Shown: positions 6,728 to 15,491 of the stretch, in pieces
How positions within the stretch are numbered: the stretch's first letter is position 1
Layout: every line of letters starts with the position of its first letter
Assembly: GCF_014196255.1 (NCBI RefSeq)
Contig: NZ_JACIDH010000008.1
Coordinates: 62,001 to 126,000 of the forward strand
DNA: 64,000 bases
Direction of reading: 5' to 3'
From: Sphingomonas pseudosanguinis
GTDB taxonomy: Bacteria; Pseudomonadota; Alphaproteobacteria; Sphingomonadales; Sphingomonadaceae
The notes under the pieces: generated by a model
Told to the model about the DNA's origin: nothing
Seen by the model: only the letters and a program-made list of their open reading frames with translations
Database searches by the model: none
Made by a program: the position numbers and the translations under genes

Positions 6728-7446
6728 TCCTGTGCCCCATGCCGCGCACCATCCTGATCGCCGATGACGACCCCAATATCCGCCAGTTGCTCGTCTTCGC
6801 GCTGGGCAAGGCGGGGCTGGACACGATCGAGGCGGCGGATGGCGAGGCGGCGCTGACCGCCGCACTGACCCATGCGCCCGATCTGGTGGTGCTGGACATC
6901 AACATGCCGCGCATGGACGGGCTGGAGGTGTGCCGCCGCCTCCGGGCCGACAGCGATTGCCCGATCCTGTTCCTGTCGTCGCGCGACGACGAAATCGACC
7001 GCGTGCTGGGGATCGAACTGGGCGCGGACGATTATGTCGTCAAACCCTTTTCCCCGCGCGAGGTGGTGGCGCGGGTGATGGCGATCCTGCGTCGCACCCA
7101 TGCCCATCCGTCGAGCGTCCAGCAGATGGGCGCGACCATCCAGCACGCGCGACTGACCCTGGATGTCGAGGGATGGCAGGCGCACTGGAACGGGGCGGAG
7201 GTGCCGCTGACCGTCACCGAATTCTCGATCCTGCGGACCCTGGCCGTCATGCCGGGCAAGGTGTTCGGCCGCGATGCGATCATCGACCGGCTGCACGGGC
7301 CGGGCTTCGCCGTCACCGACCGGACGGTGGACAGCCATATCCGCAACCTGCGCGCCAAGTTCGCCGCCGTGGGTGGCACCGACCTGGTCGAGACGCGGCC
7401 CGGCATCGGCTATCGCCTGGGGGCCTGCACCGGCGCGGGCGCGTGA
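6724..7446 (+). CDS. OmpR-family response regulator
   Basis: DNA-binding regulator of 240 residues. The N-terminal receiver has the acidic pocket (ADDD, 13-16), phosphoacceptor D58 in VVLDINMPRMDG, and conserved K107 in YVVKPFSPRE. The C-terminal winged-helix domain ends with the typical VDSHIRNLRAKF and ETRPGIGYRLG blocks. It starts by overlapping the DUF4173 gene stop (ATGA) and its own stop overlaps the GTG of the histidine kinase, so the three genes form a tightly coupled operon. A second ATG at 6739 (MPRTILIADDD) is an equally possible start. The controlled genes are not identifiable from the window. Confidence 0.92.
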   Translation: MILCPMPRTILIADDDPNIRQLLVFALGKAGLDTIEAADGEAALTAALTHAPDLVVLDINMPRMDGLEVCRRLRADSDCPILFLSSRDDEIDRVLGIELGADDYVVKPFSPREVVARVMAILRRTHAHPSSVQQMGATIQHARLTLDVEGWQAHWNGAEVPLTVTEFSILRTLAVMPGKVFGRDAIIDRLHGPGFAVTDRTVDSHIRNLRAKFAAVGGTDLVETRPGIGYRLGACTGAGA

Positions 7447-9029
7447 TCGGCGGGGTCAAGGGCTGGGCCAAGCGGCACTGGCCGCGCCTGAGCCTGCGCA
7501 CCTATCTGTTCGCCAGCTTCTTCCTGGTCGCCGCGCTGCCCGGCGTCGGTGCGGTGGCGCTGCGGGTCTATGAGAATACGCTGGTCCGCCAGACCGAAGC
7601 GGAACTCGCCGCGCAAGGCGCCGCGCTGGCGGCGAGCGCGGCGGTCCTCTGGCCCGAGGCGCCACCTGGGCGATCCGTCACGCCGGCGTCTGCCCGATAT
7701 GGCGAAGGCGACAGTACGGTCGACCTCAGCGCGACGCCGATCCTGCCCGAACGCCCCGCGCCTTCGGCAGCACCTGCACCCTTGGCCGATGCGCGAGCAG
7801 CCGCGATCCGGCTTGCCCCCGTCCTGGCCGCGACGCGGGCGGCGACCCTGGCCTCGATCATCCTGCTCGACCGCGACGGGCGGATCGCCGGCGGGACGGG
7901 GCGACGCGGCAGCTATGCCGGACTGGCCGAAGTCGCCTCGGCGCTTCAGGGCCAGCCGCGCACCGAACTGCGCCGCAACGCCAGCTATCACGCCGTCTAT
8001 CGCTTCGACTGGCTGACCCGCGCGGCGGCGACGCGGGTCCATCATGCGCGGCCCGTGCTGGTCGATGGTCGCGTGGTCGGCGTACTGCTGTTGTCGCGCT
8101 CGGCCCGATCGTTGTTCGTCGGGCTGGATCAGGACTGGGGCAAGATCGTCATCGGCATCCTCGCCATCCTCGCGCTGTTGATCCTGTTGTCCGGCCTGTT
8201 GTCGCGCGGGATCGCCCGGCCGATCGAGCAATTGCAGGAGGCGACCCGAAGCGTCGCGGCCGGGCGGGGCGGCGTGCCCGCCATTCCGCCGACCGCCGCG
8301 ATCGAGATACAGGATCTCTACCGCGACTTCGCCGCCATGGCCGAGGCGATCGAGGCGCGTTCGCATTATCTCCGCAACTTCGCCCATGCGGTCAGCCATG
8401 AGTTCAAGACGCCGCTGACCGGCATACGCGGCGCGATCGAGCTGTTGCAGGATCATGCCGACAGCATGACGGCGGCGGACCGCGCCCGTTTCCTGGCCAA
8501 TGCCGATGCCGATGCGACCCGCCTGACGCTTCTGGTGTCGCGCCTGCTCGACCTGGCGCGTGCCGACATGATGATTGCAGGCCCCGAAGGCAGCGCCGAT
8601 GTCGTGGCCGCCGCGCACAAGGTGGCCGATGCGCTGCGCAAGACCGGCATGACCATCCTCGTCGAGGCCGCGTCCCCAGCCCTGTTCGCCGCCGTTCCCG
8701 CCTCGACGCTGGAGGCCGTGCTGACGACGCTGGTCGAGAATGCCGTCCAGGCCGATGCCGACCGGATCGTCATTAGCATCGCCGCCGGTGACCGGCTCCT
8801 GCTGACGGTCCGCGACAATGGCGGCGGCATCCCCGCCGCCGATCGGGCGCGCATCTTCGAGCCCTTCTTCACTTCGCGCCGGGTCAGCGGCGGCACGGGG
8901 TTGGGCCTGCCGATCGCCCGGTCGCTGCTCCATGCTTCGGGCGGCGAACTGCACCTGCTCGACGAGGGGCCGGGCACGACGATGCGGATCAGCCTGCGCC
9001 CGGCCGTCCATCCGCTGGATCAGCGATAG
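7443..9029 (+). CDS. Membrane sensor histidine kinase
   Basis: Partner kinase of the adjacent response regulator, 528 residues. An N-terminal transmembrane helix (YLFASFFLVAALPGVGAVAL) is followed by a periplasmic sensor part of ~200 residues rich in Ala/Pro with a DRDGRIAGG segment, then a second helix (IVIGILAILALLILLSGLL), a HAMP region, the HisKA box with the phosphorylated His in HAVSHEFKTPLTG, and an ATPase domain with N, G1 and G2 boxes (VENAVQADADR, DNGGGIP, GGTGLGLPIARSLL). Start is the GTG at 7443, overlapping the regulator stop by four bases. It ends 10 bp inside the convergent GH35-like gene. The C-terminal kinase organisation resembles CreC/EnvZ-type sensors. Confidence 0.9.
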   Translation: MIGGVKGWAKRHWPRLSLRTYLFASFFLVAALPGVGAVALRVYENTLVRQTEAELAAQGAALAASAAVLWPEAPPGRSVTPASARYGEGDSTVDLSATPILPERPAPSAAPAPLADARAAAIRLAPVLAATRAATLASIILLDRDGRIAGGTGRRGSYAGLAEVASALQGQPRTELRRNASYHAVYRFDWLTRAAATRVHHARPVLVDGRVVGVLLLSRSARSLFVGLDQDWGKIVIGILAILALLILLSGLLSRGIARPIEQLQEATRSVAAGRGGVPAIPPTAAIEIQDLYRDFAAMAEAIEARSHYLRNFAHAVSHEFKTPLTGIRGAIELLQDHADSMTAADRARFLANADADATRLTLLVSRLLDLARADMMIAGPEGSADVVAAAHKVADALRKTGMTILVEAASPALFAAVPASTLEAVLTTLVENAVQADADRIVISIAAGDRLLLTVRDNGGGIPAADRARIFEPFFTSRRVSGGTGLGLPIARSLLHASGGELHLLDEGPGTTMRISLRPAVHPLDQR

Positions 9030-10621
9030 CGGCCCATCGTCACCTTCAGCACCACCGGACGATCGATGATGTTGATGCCATAATCGGTCTGGTCGCCGTT
9101 CCACACCCGGTCCATGACCCATTGCCCATCGGCGAAATGCCCTTCCTCGACCCGCACGACCATCGCGCGGGGGTCGGGCGTGGCCGGCTCGAACTGCATC
9201 CGCACATGATCGCCGATCATCAGGAATTCGTCCGCCGACAGGTGCAGCACCGCCACGCCGCCGATCGGCTCCTTCGCCCAGGGCGCGGGTTCGGACTTGA
9301 GCCAGCTCCAGCTCTTCTCCCCGAACTGCCATCCGCCGAAGCTGGCGCGGATGGACCAGTCGCCCATCACCGTCTGGCGATCCGATCCGTCGTCGGGCCG
9401 CGCCGTCCCCCAGCTGTCATGCGCGAAGGACAGTCGCGCCCAGTCGCGCATCACCCCCGCCATCGCCCGATACGGCTTGGCGAAGGCGTCCAGCGTCGCC
9501 TCGTCCAGCGCCTTGGCGCCGAGCGGATAGTTGAAGAAGCCCGTGTCATCCATGCCGAACGGCGCGAAGCCGATCGCGCCGCGCCCCAGCGCTTCATAGA
9601 AATAGCGCGCGAAGTCGCGGGCGTTACCGATCTCGGGCACCAGCAGCGGGTTGTCGGGCCGCGCATAGGCCTTCAGATACAAGGCGACATTGGCGCTGGC
9701 CCGGTCGTAGAGATCGGGCGCGGCGGCATCGATCACGGGCGCAGCGACCTTCCAGATGTCGAGCACGTCCTGCTGCGGCCCGCCGCTCGCCACCCCGTCC
9801 GGGTCGGGGACGTTGGACGGTCCGGCCAGCGCCCCGTTGACATAGATGGGCAGCGGCTTGACCGCCTTGCCGGCGGCGGCGATCTCGTCGACGAAGCGGG
9901 CGGTGTACCAGGTGTTGAACGCGCGGTCCGCCTGCGCGCCGAAGACAGTGGACCAGGTGCCGGGCGCCTTGCCGAGCTTACGGGTGAGAGCCGCCGGCAC
10001 CGGTCCAGCGAACAGCGCCTGCGCCGCCGCGCCGAAATCGCGCGGGTTGCGATAGCTGCCGACCTCATTCTCCGCCTGCACCATGATGACGGTGTTCTGC
10101 GGATCATGCGCCTTCAGATAGGCCATCAGCCGGACGAAGGCGCGCTTGTCCGCCTCCAGCGTCGCGCGGAACATCGGCGACAGGACATAATGGTCGTTGC
10201 CGTCGCGGGTCTTCATCCGGGGGAAGCGGCGATTGTCGAGTTTGACCCAATCGGGCGTATAGCCGGGCGACGTGTTCTTCCAGGTCCCGAACCAGAGCAG
10301 CACGACCCGCTTGTCATGCGCGCGGGCCTGGTCGAGCAGCGTCTGGACGAAGCCGAAGTCGAACTGCCCCTCGCGCGGTTCGATCTGCTGCCAGGCGACG
10401 GGAATCTCGATCGTGTTGGCATGCAGCCGGTCGAGCATCGGCCAGACCTGCGGCAGCGCGCTGGCATAGTTGCTGGAATTGTTGACCTGCGCGCCCAGCA
10501 TCAGGAAAGGCTGGCCATCGACGATCAGCGCGTGGCGGCCGGCACGCGTGACGATATGCGGCACCGGGGTCTCCTGGGCCCAGCAGGACCCCGCGATCGC
10601 CAGCGCGCCCAGCGCCCCCAT
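9020..10621 (-). CDS. Secreted GH35-like beta-galactosidase family protein (DUF5597-type)
   Basis: Probable exported glycoside hydrolase of about 533 residues. After a signal peptide (GALGALAIAGSCWA) comes a TIM-barrel: FLMLGAQVNNSSNYA, NTIEIPVAWQQIEPREGQFDF and the acid/base motif QAENEVG, typical of clan A galactosidases (GH35/GH42-like); a second conserved region LVPEIGNAR may hold the nucleophile glutamate. The C-terminal ~150 residues form a beta-rich domain as in DUF5597 proteins. ATG 10621 is used, but a TTG at 10636 with a better placed GGGAGGG ribosome site would add five residues including two Arg before the signal core and may be the true start. Substrate unknown; a role in plant or microbial polysaccharide use is inference. 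Confidence 0.82.
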   Translation of the reverse strand: MGALGALAIAGSCWAQETPVPHIVTRAGRHALIVDGQPFLMLGAQVNNSSNYASALPQVWPMLDRLHANTIEIPVAWQQIEPREGQFDFGFVQTLLDQARAHDKRVVLLWFGTWKNTSPGYTPDWVKLDNRRFPRMKTRDGNDHYVLSPMFRATLEADKRAFVRLMAYLKAHDPQNTVIMVQAENEVGSYRNPRDFGAAAQALFAGPVPAALTRKLGKAPGTWSTVFGAQADRAFNTWYTARFVDEIAAAGKAVKPLPIYVNGALAGPSNVPDPDGVASGGPQQDVLDIWKVAAPVIDAAAPDLYDRASANVALYLKAYARPDNPLLVPEIGNARDFARYFYEALGRGAIGFAPFGMDDTGFFNYPLGAKALDEATLDAFAKPYRAMAGVMRDWARLSFAHDSWGTARPDDGSDRQTVMGDWSIRASFGGWQFGEKSWSWLKSEPAPWAKEPIGGVAVLHLSADEFLMIGDHVRMQFEPATPDPRAMVVRVEEGHFADGQWVMDRVWNGDQTDYGINIIDRPVVLKVTMGRYR

Positions 10622-10735
10622 GAATGCCCGTCGCAAAGCCCTACCCTCCCCCGATGCGGCATGCACGATGCCCCGCCCACTTCTGTGCACGCGCGGGCGT
10701 GCCCGATCAACCGCAGGTCTTGGGGGATCGCCTGC

Positions 10736-11101
10736 TCAGGCGGCGAGATCGCGCTTCGTGACGATCCGCGGCAGCGCCGCCAGCCGATAGGTCGCCGCGA
10801 TCCGCGCGATCTCGAACGGCGTATAGACCGCATCGAACGGATAATCCCGCGCGGCCTCCTCACGCCAGCCGTCGACGTCATCCATCCGCACCGGCTGCCC
10901 CATCATCAGCCCTATCCAATGCGCCAGCAGCACGTCCAGTTCGCGAAAGCTGTTGGAGGTGACGCGGGCACGGACCGCATGGTGCAGCGATGTCGGCGGC
11001 GGACGATCGGCGGCCCAGAGCGGCGCGATACGATCCTCCAGCGCGCCGATCCCATCCATCAGCGCGCGGTGCGTCCGCATCCGTTCCTGCGCACTCACCA
11101 T
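10736..11101 (-). CDS. Hypothetical protein (121 aa)
   Basis: Uncharacterised protein I do not recognise. From ATG 11101 it begins MVSAQERMRTHRALMDGIGA; it is predicted soluble and mainly helical, with no signal peptide or transmembrane segment and no cysteines in the chosen frame. A central RELDVLLAHWIGLMMGQPVR segment and an ENDING rich in Ala/Arg are the only noteworthy parts. The frame is open upstream to 11332, but the extension is Arg/Pro-rich and looks like read-through of intergenic DNA, so the internal start was preferred. It stands alone between the GH35-like gene and the paoABC promoter region, on the opposite strand to the latter. Confidence 0.55.
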   Translation of the reverse strand: MVSAQERMRTHRALMDGIGALEDRIAPLWAADRPPPTSLHHAVRARVTSNSFRELDVLLAHWIGLMMGQPVRMDDVDGWREEAARDYPFDAVYTPFEIARIAATYRLAALPRIVTKRDLAA

Positions 11102-11322
11102 GGGCGCGCGGCGGCGGACAAGCGCCCTCGTCGATACCGATCGAAAGACGTCATGCTGATGCTCCGGCCAACAAGCGGGAGCACATGGGTCTCTCAGTCG
11201 CCAGCGCTTGCGGTCGTCAAACCGGCGATGCGGCGGGGTTAGCACAGGGTGACGGGTGCGTCGCCGCCTTTCTCCCCCAACCCCCTTCCGCCTGACGGAA
11301 TTTTGTGTTTGTTCCACACCGC

Positions 11323-11351
11323 TTGACACCAAATTCCCGGGCGGGCGTTAT
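11323..11351 (+). promoter_or_regulatory. Probable sigma70-type promoter of paoABC
   Basis: TTGACA (11323-11328), 17-bp spacer, CGTTAT (11346-11351), about 97 bp before the GTG start of paoA. The perfect -35 box in an otherwise GC-rich 350-bp intergenic stretch (11102-11447) makes this the best promoter candidate there; the rest of the stretch shows no gene. Confidence 0.5.
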
Positions 11352-11447
11352 CATGCCGAACAACGCCAGACCCCTTGGCGCCCATGTCCCCAGGGTGGGA
11401 CGCTTGATGGTGACGGGTGAACGGTAGGACCAAGGGAGAGATGCACG

Positions 11448-12110
11448 GTGGCGGACGAGACTTCAGGCGCTTGTAATATTTCATTTTCCCGGCGCGGAGT
11501 GATGGTTGGCGGCGCGGCCACGGCCATGGCCGCCTCCACCCCGTCGGACGCCCAGACCAAGAGGACCACCATGCCGCCCGATCCCGCCGCGATGCCCGTG
11601 ACCATGCCCGTCACTTTGAAGGTGAATGGCAAGGATCGGCCGCTGTCGCTCGACCCGCGCACGACGCTCCTCGACGCGCTGCGCGAACATCTGCACCTGA
11701 GCGGCACGAAGAAGGGCTGCGACCATGGCCAGTGCGGCGCCTGCACCGTCCTGGTCAACGGCCAACGGATCAACAGCTGCCTCAGCCTGGCGCTCCAGCA
11801 TGACGGCGACGCGATCACTACGATCGAGGGGCTGGGCACGCCCGACAAGCTCCATCCGATGCAGGCGGCCTTCGTCCGCCACGACGGTTATCAATGCGGC
11901 TATTGCACCCCAGGCCAGATCTGCTCGGCGGTCGCGGTCCTCGACGAGATTCGCGCCGGCGTGCCCAGCCATGTCCAGGCCGACCTGATGGCCCGCCCCC
12001 AGGCCAGCAATATCGAGATGCGTGAGCGGATGAGCGGCAATATCTGCCGCTGCGGCGCCTATTCCAACATCGCCGACGCCATGGCAGATGTCGCGGGAGC
12101 CAAGGCATGA
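11448..12110 (+). CDS. paoA: Aldehyde oxidoreductase [2Fe-2S] subunit (PaoA/YagT-like)
   Basis: Small iron-sulfur subunit of a periplasmic molybdenum-dependent aldehyde dehydrogenase (xanthine oxidase family), 220 residues. A Tat signal ([16 protein letters not shown]) at residues ~14-30 indicates export of the folded complex. Two [2Fe-2S] cysteine groups are visible: [16 protein letters not shown] with a following NSCLS, and CGYCTPGQ with NICRCGAY. Start is a GTG with AGGGAGAG upstream. It overlaps paoB by four bases. The subunit passes electrons from the Mo site of PaoC to the FAD/4Fe-4S subunit PaoB. Confidence 0.92.
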   Translation: MADETSGACNISFSRRGVMVGGAATAMAASTPSDAQTKRTTMPPDPAAMPVTMPVTLKVNGKDRPLSLDPRTTLLDALREHLHLSGTKKGCDHGQCGACTVLVNGQRINSCLSLALQHDGDAITTIEGLGTPDKLHPMQAAFVRHDGYQCGYCTPGQICSAVAVLDEIRAGVPSHVQADLMARPQASNIEMRERMSGNICRCGAYSNIADAMADVAGAKA

Positions 12111-13057
12111 AGGCCTTCACCTATGAGCGCGCCAAGGACCCCGTCGCGGCGGCGCGCGCCGCGACCCGGCCGGGCGCGAAGTTCCTGGCGGGCGGCACCA
12201 ACCTGCTCGACCTGATGAAGATCGAGGTCGAGACGCCGACCCATCTGATCGACGTGCAGGACCTGAAGCTCGACCGGATCGAAAAGACCGAGGATGGTGG
12301 CCTGCGCATCGGCGCGCTCGTCACCAACACCGCGCTGTCGGCGGACGAACGGGTGCGCCGCGATTACGGCGTCCTGTCGCGCGCGATCGCGGCCGGTGCG
12401 AGCGGCCAGTTGCGCAACAAGGCGACAACCGCGGGCAACCTGCTCCAGCGGACCCGCTGCCCCTATTTCTACGACACCAACATGGCCTGCAACAAGCGCA
12501 AGCCGGGTTCGGGATGCAGCGCCATCGGCGGCTATTCGCGGCAATTGGCGGTCGTCGGGACGAGCGGCCAGTGCATCGCGACCAACCCCAGCGACATGAA
12601 CGTCGCGATGCGGGTGCTGGACGCGGTGGTCGAGACGGTGAACCCGCAAGGGCAGACCCGCGCCATCCCCATCGCCGACTTCCACCGCCTGCCCGGCGAC
12701 ACGCCGCATATCGAAACCGTGTTGCAGCCCGGCGAACTGATCACCTCGGTCACCCTGCCCCGCCCGCTTGGCGGCACGCACATCTATGAAAAGGTACGCG
12801 ACCGCGCCTCCTATGCCTTTGCGCTGATCTCGGTCGCGGCGGTCGTCCAGAAGGATGGCAGCGGCCGGGTCGCGGTCGGCGGCGTCGCGCACAAGCCGTG
12901 GCGGGTCGAGGCGGCCGATGCCCAGCTGCCCGCCGGGGCCAAGGCGGTGACGGCCAGGCTGCTCGCCGACGCCAGGCCGACCGAGCATAATGCCTTCAAG
13001 GTGCCGCTCGTCGAACGGACGATCGCCGCCGTCATCAGCCAGGCGAGGACCGCATGA
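12107..13057 (+). CDS. paoB: Aldehyde oxidoreductase FAD-binding subunit (PaoB/YagS-like)
   Basis: FAD-binding subunit, 316 residues. The FAD_binding_5 region is marked by [15 protein letters not shown] (residues ~24-38). A Cys-rich insertion with [20 protein letters not shown] and two more cysteines ([18 protein letters not shown]) corresponds to the extra [4Fe-4S] site that distinguishes PaoB from ordinary xanthine oxidase FAD subunits. The C-terminal half fits the CO dehydrogenase flavoprotein C domain ([17 protein letters not shown]). Start ATG overlaps the paoA stop (ATGA); its own stop overlaps paoC. Confidence 0.93.
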   Translation: MKAFTYERAKDPVAAARAATRPGAKFLAGGTNLLDLMKIEVETPTHLIDVQDLKLDRIEKTEDGGLRIGALVTNTALSADERVRRDYGVLSRAIAAGASGQLRNKATTAGNLLQRTRCPYFYDTNMACNKRKPGSGCSAIGGYSRQLAVVGTSGQCIATNPSDMNVAMRVLDAVVETVNPQGQTRAIPIADFHRLPGDTPHIETVLQPGELITSVTLPRPLGGTHIYEKVRDRASYAFALISVAAVVQKDGSGRVAVGGVAHKPWRVEAADAQLPAGAKAVTARLLADARPTEHNAFKVPLVERTIAAVISQARTA

Positions 13058-15273
13058 AATTCACCGAGCCGGCAGGCACCAATCCCATCGATCGCATGAC
13101 CGTGGTCGGCCGCGCGCAGGACCGCATCGACGGACCGCGCAAGACCACGGGCACCGCGCCCTATGCCTATGAGCGCCATGCCGATGCCCCCGATGCCGCC
13201 TATGGCTGGATCATCGGTGCAGCGATCGCCAAGGGGCGTATCCGCAGCATCGATCTGGACGATGCACGCGGCGCGCCCGGCGTGCTGGGCATCGTCACCG
13301 CCGGCAATGCCGGTCCGCTGGCCAAGGGCAATTTCAACACTGCCAAGCTGCTCGGCGGCCCGGAGGTCGACCATTATCATCAGGTGATCGCGATCGTGGT
13401 TGCCAAGACCTTCGAACAGGCGCGTGCGGCGGCTGGCCTCGTCCGTGTCGATTATGACCGCGCGTCGGGCAGCTTCGACCTCGACAGCGCGCTCAAGACC
13501 GCGCCGCTGGTGGGTGGTGACAGCAACGAGGGGAACAAGGCGCCCGCCGCCGACCGGGTCGGCGATTTCGAGAAGGCCTTTGCCGCCGCGCCGGTAACGC
13601 TCGATGCGGCGTATACGACGCCCGATCATAGCCATGCGATGATGGAGCCCTTCGCCTCCACCGCCATGTGGAAGGGCGATGAGTTGCACATCTGGACGTC
13701 CAACCAGATGATCGACTGGGGGCGCGGCGATCTGGCCAAGACGCTGGGCATCGCCAAGGACAAGATCCGTTTCATGTCGCCCTATGTCGGCGGCGGTTTC
13801 GGCGGCAAGCTGTTCCTGCGCGCCGATGCGATCATGGCGGCGCTGGCCGCGCGTGACGTCGGGCGGGCGGTCAAGGTCGCGATGCAGCGGCCGCTGATGG
13901 CCAACAACTCCACCCATCGCCCCGCGACCCGCCAGCGTATCCGGATCGGTGCGGCCAAGGACGGCACGATCCAGGCGATCGCGCATGAGAGCGGATCGGG
14001 CGACCTGCCGGGCGGTGGCCCGGAGACGGCGGTCAACCAGACCCAGCTGCTCTATGCCGGCCCCAACCGCCTGACCGCGATGCGTCTGGCCGTGCTCAAC
14101 CTGCCCGAGGGCAATTCGATGCGCGCGCCAGGCGAGGCACCGGGCATGATGGCGCTTGAAATCGCCATGGATGAGATGGCCGAGAAGCTGGGCATGGACC
14201 CGGTCGCCTTTCGCGTGAAGAACGACACCCAGGTCGATCCGCAAAAGCCCGATCGCCGCTTCTCGCAGCGCCAGCTGGTCCGCTGCCTCGAGGAAGGCGC
14301 GCAGCGTTTCGGCTGGTCGCGGCGCCATGCCAAGCCGGGGCAGGTGCGCGACGGGCGCTGGCTGGTCGGCATGGGCATGGCGGCGGCGTTCCGCAACCAT
14401 ATCAACCGCCGCTCCGGCGCGCGCGTCACGTTGCAATCCGATGGCCGGGTGCTGGTCGAAACCGACATGACCGACATCGGCACGGGCAGCTATACGATCA
14501 TTGCCCAGACTGCCGCCGAGATGATGGGCGTAGGGCTGGATCGGGTGGAGGTCCGGTTGGGCGATTCCGCCTATCCGGTGTCGGCGGGGTCGGGCGGCCA
14601 GTTTGGCGCGGCCAATGCGACCGCCGGCGTCTATGCCGCCTGCGTCAAGTTGCGCGAGGCGGTGGCGCAGACGCTGGGCTTCAACTCGGCCGACATCGCC
14701 TTTGCCGGCGGACAGGTCTCGGGTGGCAACCGGTCGGTGCCTTTGCGCGACGCGGCGAAATCGGCGCCGCTGACCGCCGAGGACAAGATCGAGTTCGGCG
14801 ATCTGGGCAAGACCTTTCAGCTGTCGACCTTCGGCTCGCATTTCGTCGAGGTCGGCGTCGATGCTTATACCGGCGTGGTCCGTCTGCGCCGGATGCTGGC
14901 CGTCTGCGCCGCCGGGCGCATCCTGAACCCCAAGGCGGCGCGCAGCCAGGTGATCGGCGCGATGACGATGGGTGTCGGCTCGGCGCTGATGGAGGAACTG
15001 GCCGTCGACACGCGCTTCGGCTTCTTCGTCAATCACGATCTCGCCGGCTATGAAGTGCCGGTCCATGCCGACATCCCGCACCAGGAGGTGATCTTCCTCG
15101 AGGAGGCCGATGACAAGGCGAACCCGATGAAGGCCAAGGGCGTCGGCGAACTCGGCCTGTGCGGGGTCGGTGCGGCGGTGGCCAATGCGGTGTACAACGC
15201 CACCGGGGTTCGCGTGCGCGACTATCCGCTGACGCTGGAAAAGCATCTCGATCGCCTGCCGGAGATCGCCTGA
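13054..15273 (+). CDS. paoC: Aldehyde oxidoreductase molybdenum-binding subunit (PaoC/YagR-like)
   Basis: Catalytic molybdopterin cytosine dinucleotide subunit that oxidises aldehydes to acids, 739 residues, close to the ~732 of E. coli PaoC. Visible: N-terminal Ald_Xan_dh_C hammerhead-like start ([18 protein letters not shown]), the GGGFGGKLF Mo-cofactor loop, the [11 protein letters not shown] region, [17 protein letters not shown] glycine loop, and the active-site Glu in [18 protein letters not shown] near the C-terminus. The ATG overlaps the paoB stop. In E. coli a maturation factor gene paoD follows; here the next gene is an antiporter, so the Mo-cofactor insertion factor must be encoded elsewhere. 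Confidence 0.93.
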   Translation: MKFTEPAGTNPIDRMTVVGRAQDRIDGPRKTTGTAPYAYERHADAPDAAYGWIIGAAIAKGRIRSIDLDDARGAPGVLGIVTAGNAGPLAKGNFNTAKLLGGPEVDHYHQVIAIVVAKTFEQARAAAGLVRVDYDRASGSFDLDSALKTAPLVGGDSNEGNKAPAADRVGDFEKAFAAAPVTLDAAYTTPDHSHAMMEPFASTAMWKGDELHIWTSNQMIDWGRGDLAKTLGIAKDKIRFMSPYVGGGFGGKLFLRADAIMAALAARDVGRAVKVAMQRPLMANNSTHRPATRQRIRIGAAKDGTIQAIAHESGSGDLPGGGPETAVNQTQLLYAGPNRLTAMRLAVLNLPEGNSMRAPGEAPGMMALEIAMDEMAEKLGMDPVAFRVKNDTQVDPQKPDRRFSQRQLVRCLEEGAQRFGWSRRHAKPGQVRDGRWLVGMGMAAAFRNHINRRSGARVTLQSDGRVLVETDMTDIGTGSYTIIAQTAAEMMGVGLDRVEVRLGDSAYPVSAGSGGQFGAANATAGVYAACVKLREAVAQTLGFNSADIAFAGGQVSGGNRSVPLRDAAKSAPLTAEDKIEFGDLGKTFQLSTFGSHFVEVGVDAYTGVVRLRRMLAVCAAGRILNPKAARSQVIGAMTMGVGSALMEELAVDTRFGFFVNHDLAGYEVPVHADIPHQEVIFLEEADDKANPMKAKGVGELGLCGVGAAVANAVYNATGVRVRDYPLTLEKHLDRLPEIA

Positions 15274-15284
15274 CCTCAAGGATA

Positions 15285-15317
15285 GGCCGCGGACCGCCTG
15301 GCGCGCGGTCCGCGGCC
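15285..15317 (+). terminator. Thirteen-bp perfect hairpin after paoC
   Basis: GGCCGCGGACCGC (15285-15297) pairs perfectly with 15305-15317 across a 7-nt loop, 12 bp after the paoC stop. No T-run follows, so it may be a rho-dependent or stabilising 3' hairpin rather than a classical intrinsic terminator. Confidence 0.55.
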
Positions 15318-15491
15318 ATGTTCCATCGTTTCCGCCCCGCGGATCACCGGCCGATCGCGTGATGGCGGCCGCTTTTCCTCTTGTCGCCCCAAAAGTCCCC
15401 CGGCAAACAAAGGGCATAAGAGGGGAAGGCGGTGGTGCGTCCATCGCCGGCCCGCCGCGTCGAGGCGCGGTCGGGCGGAGGGGAATTGGCG

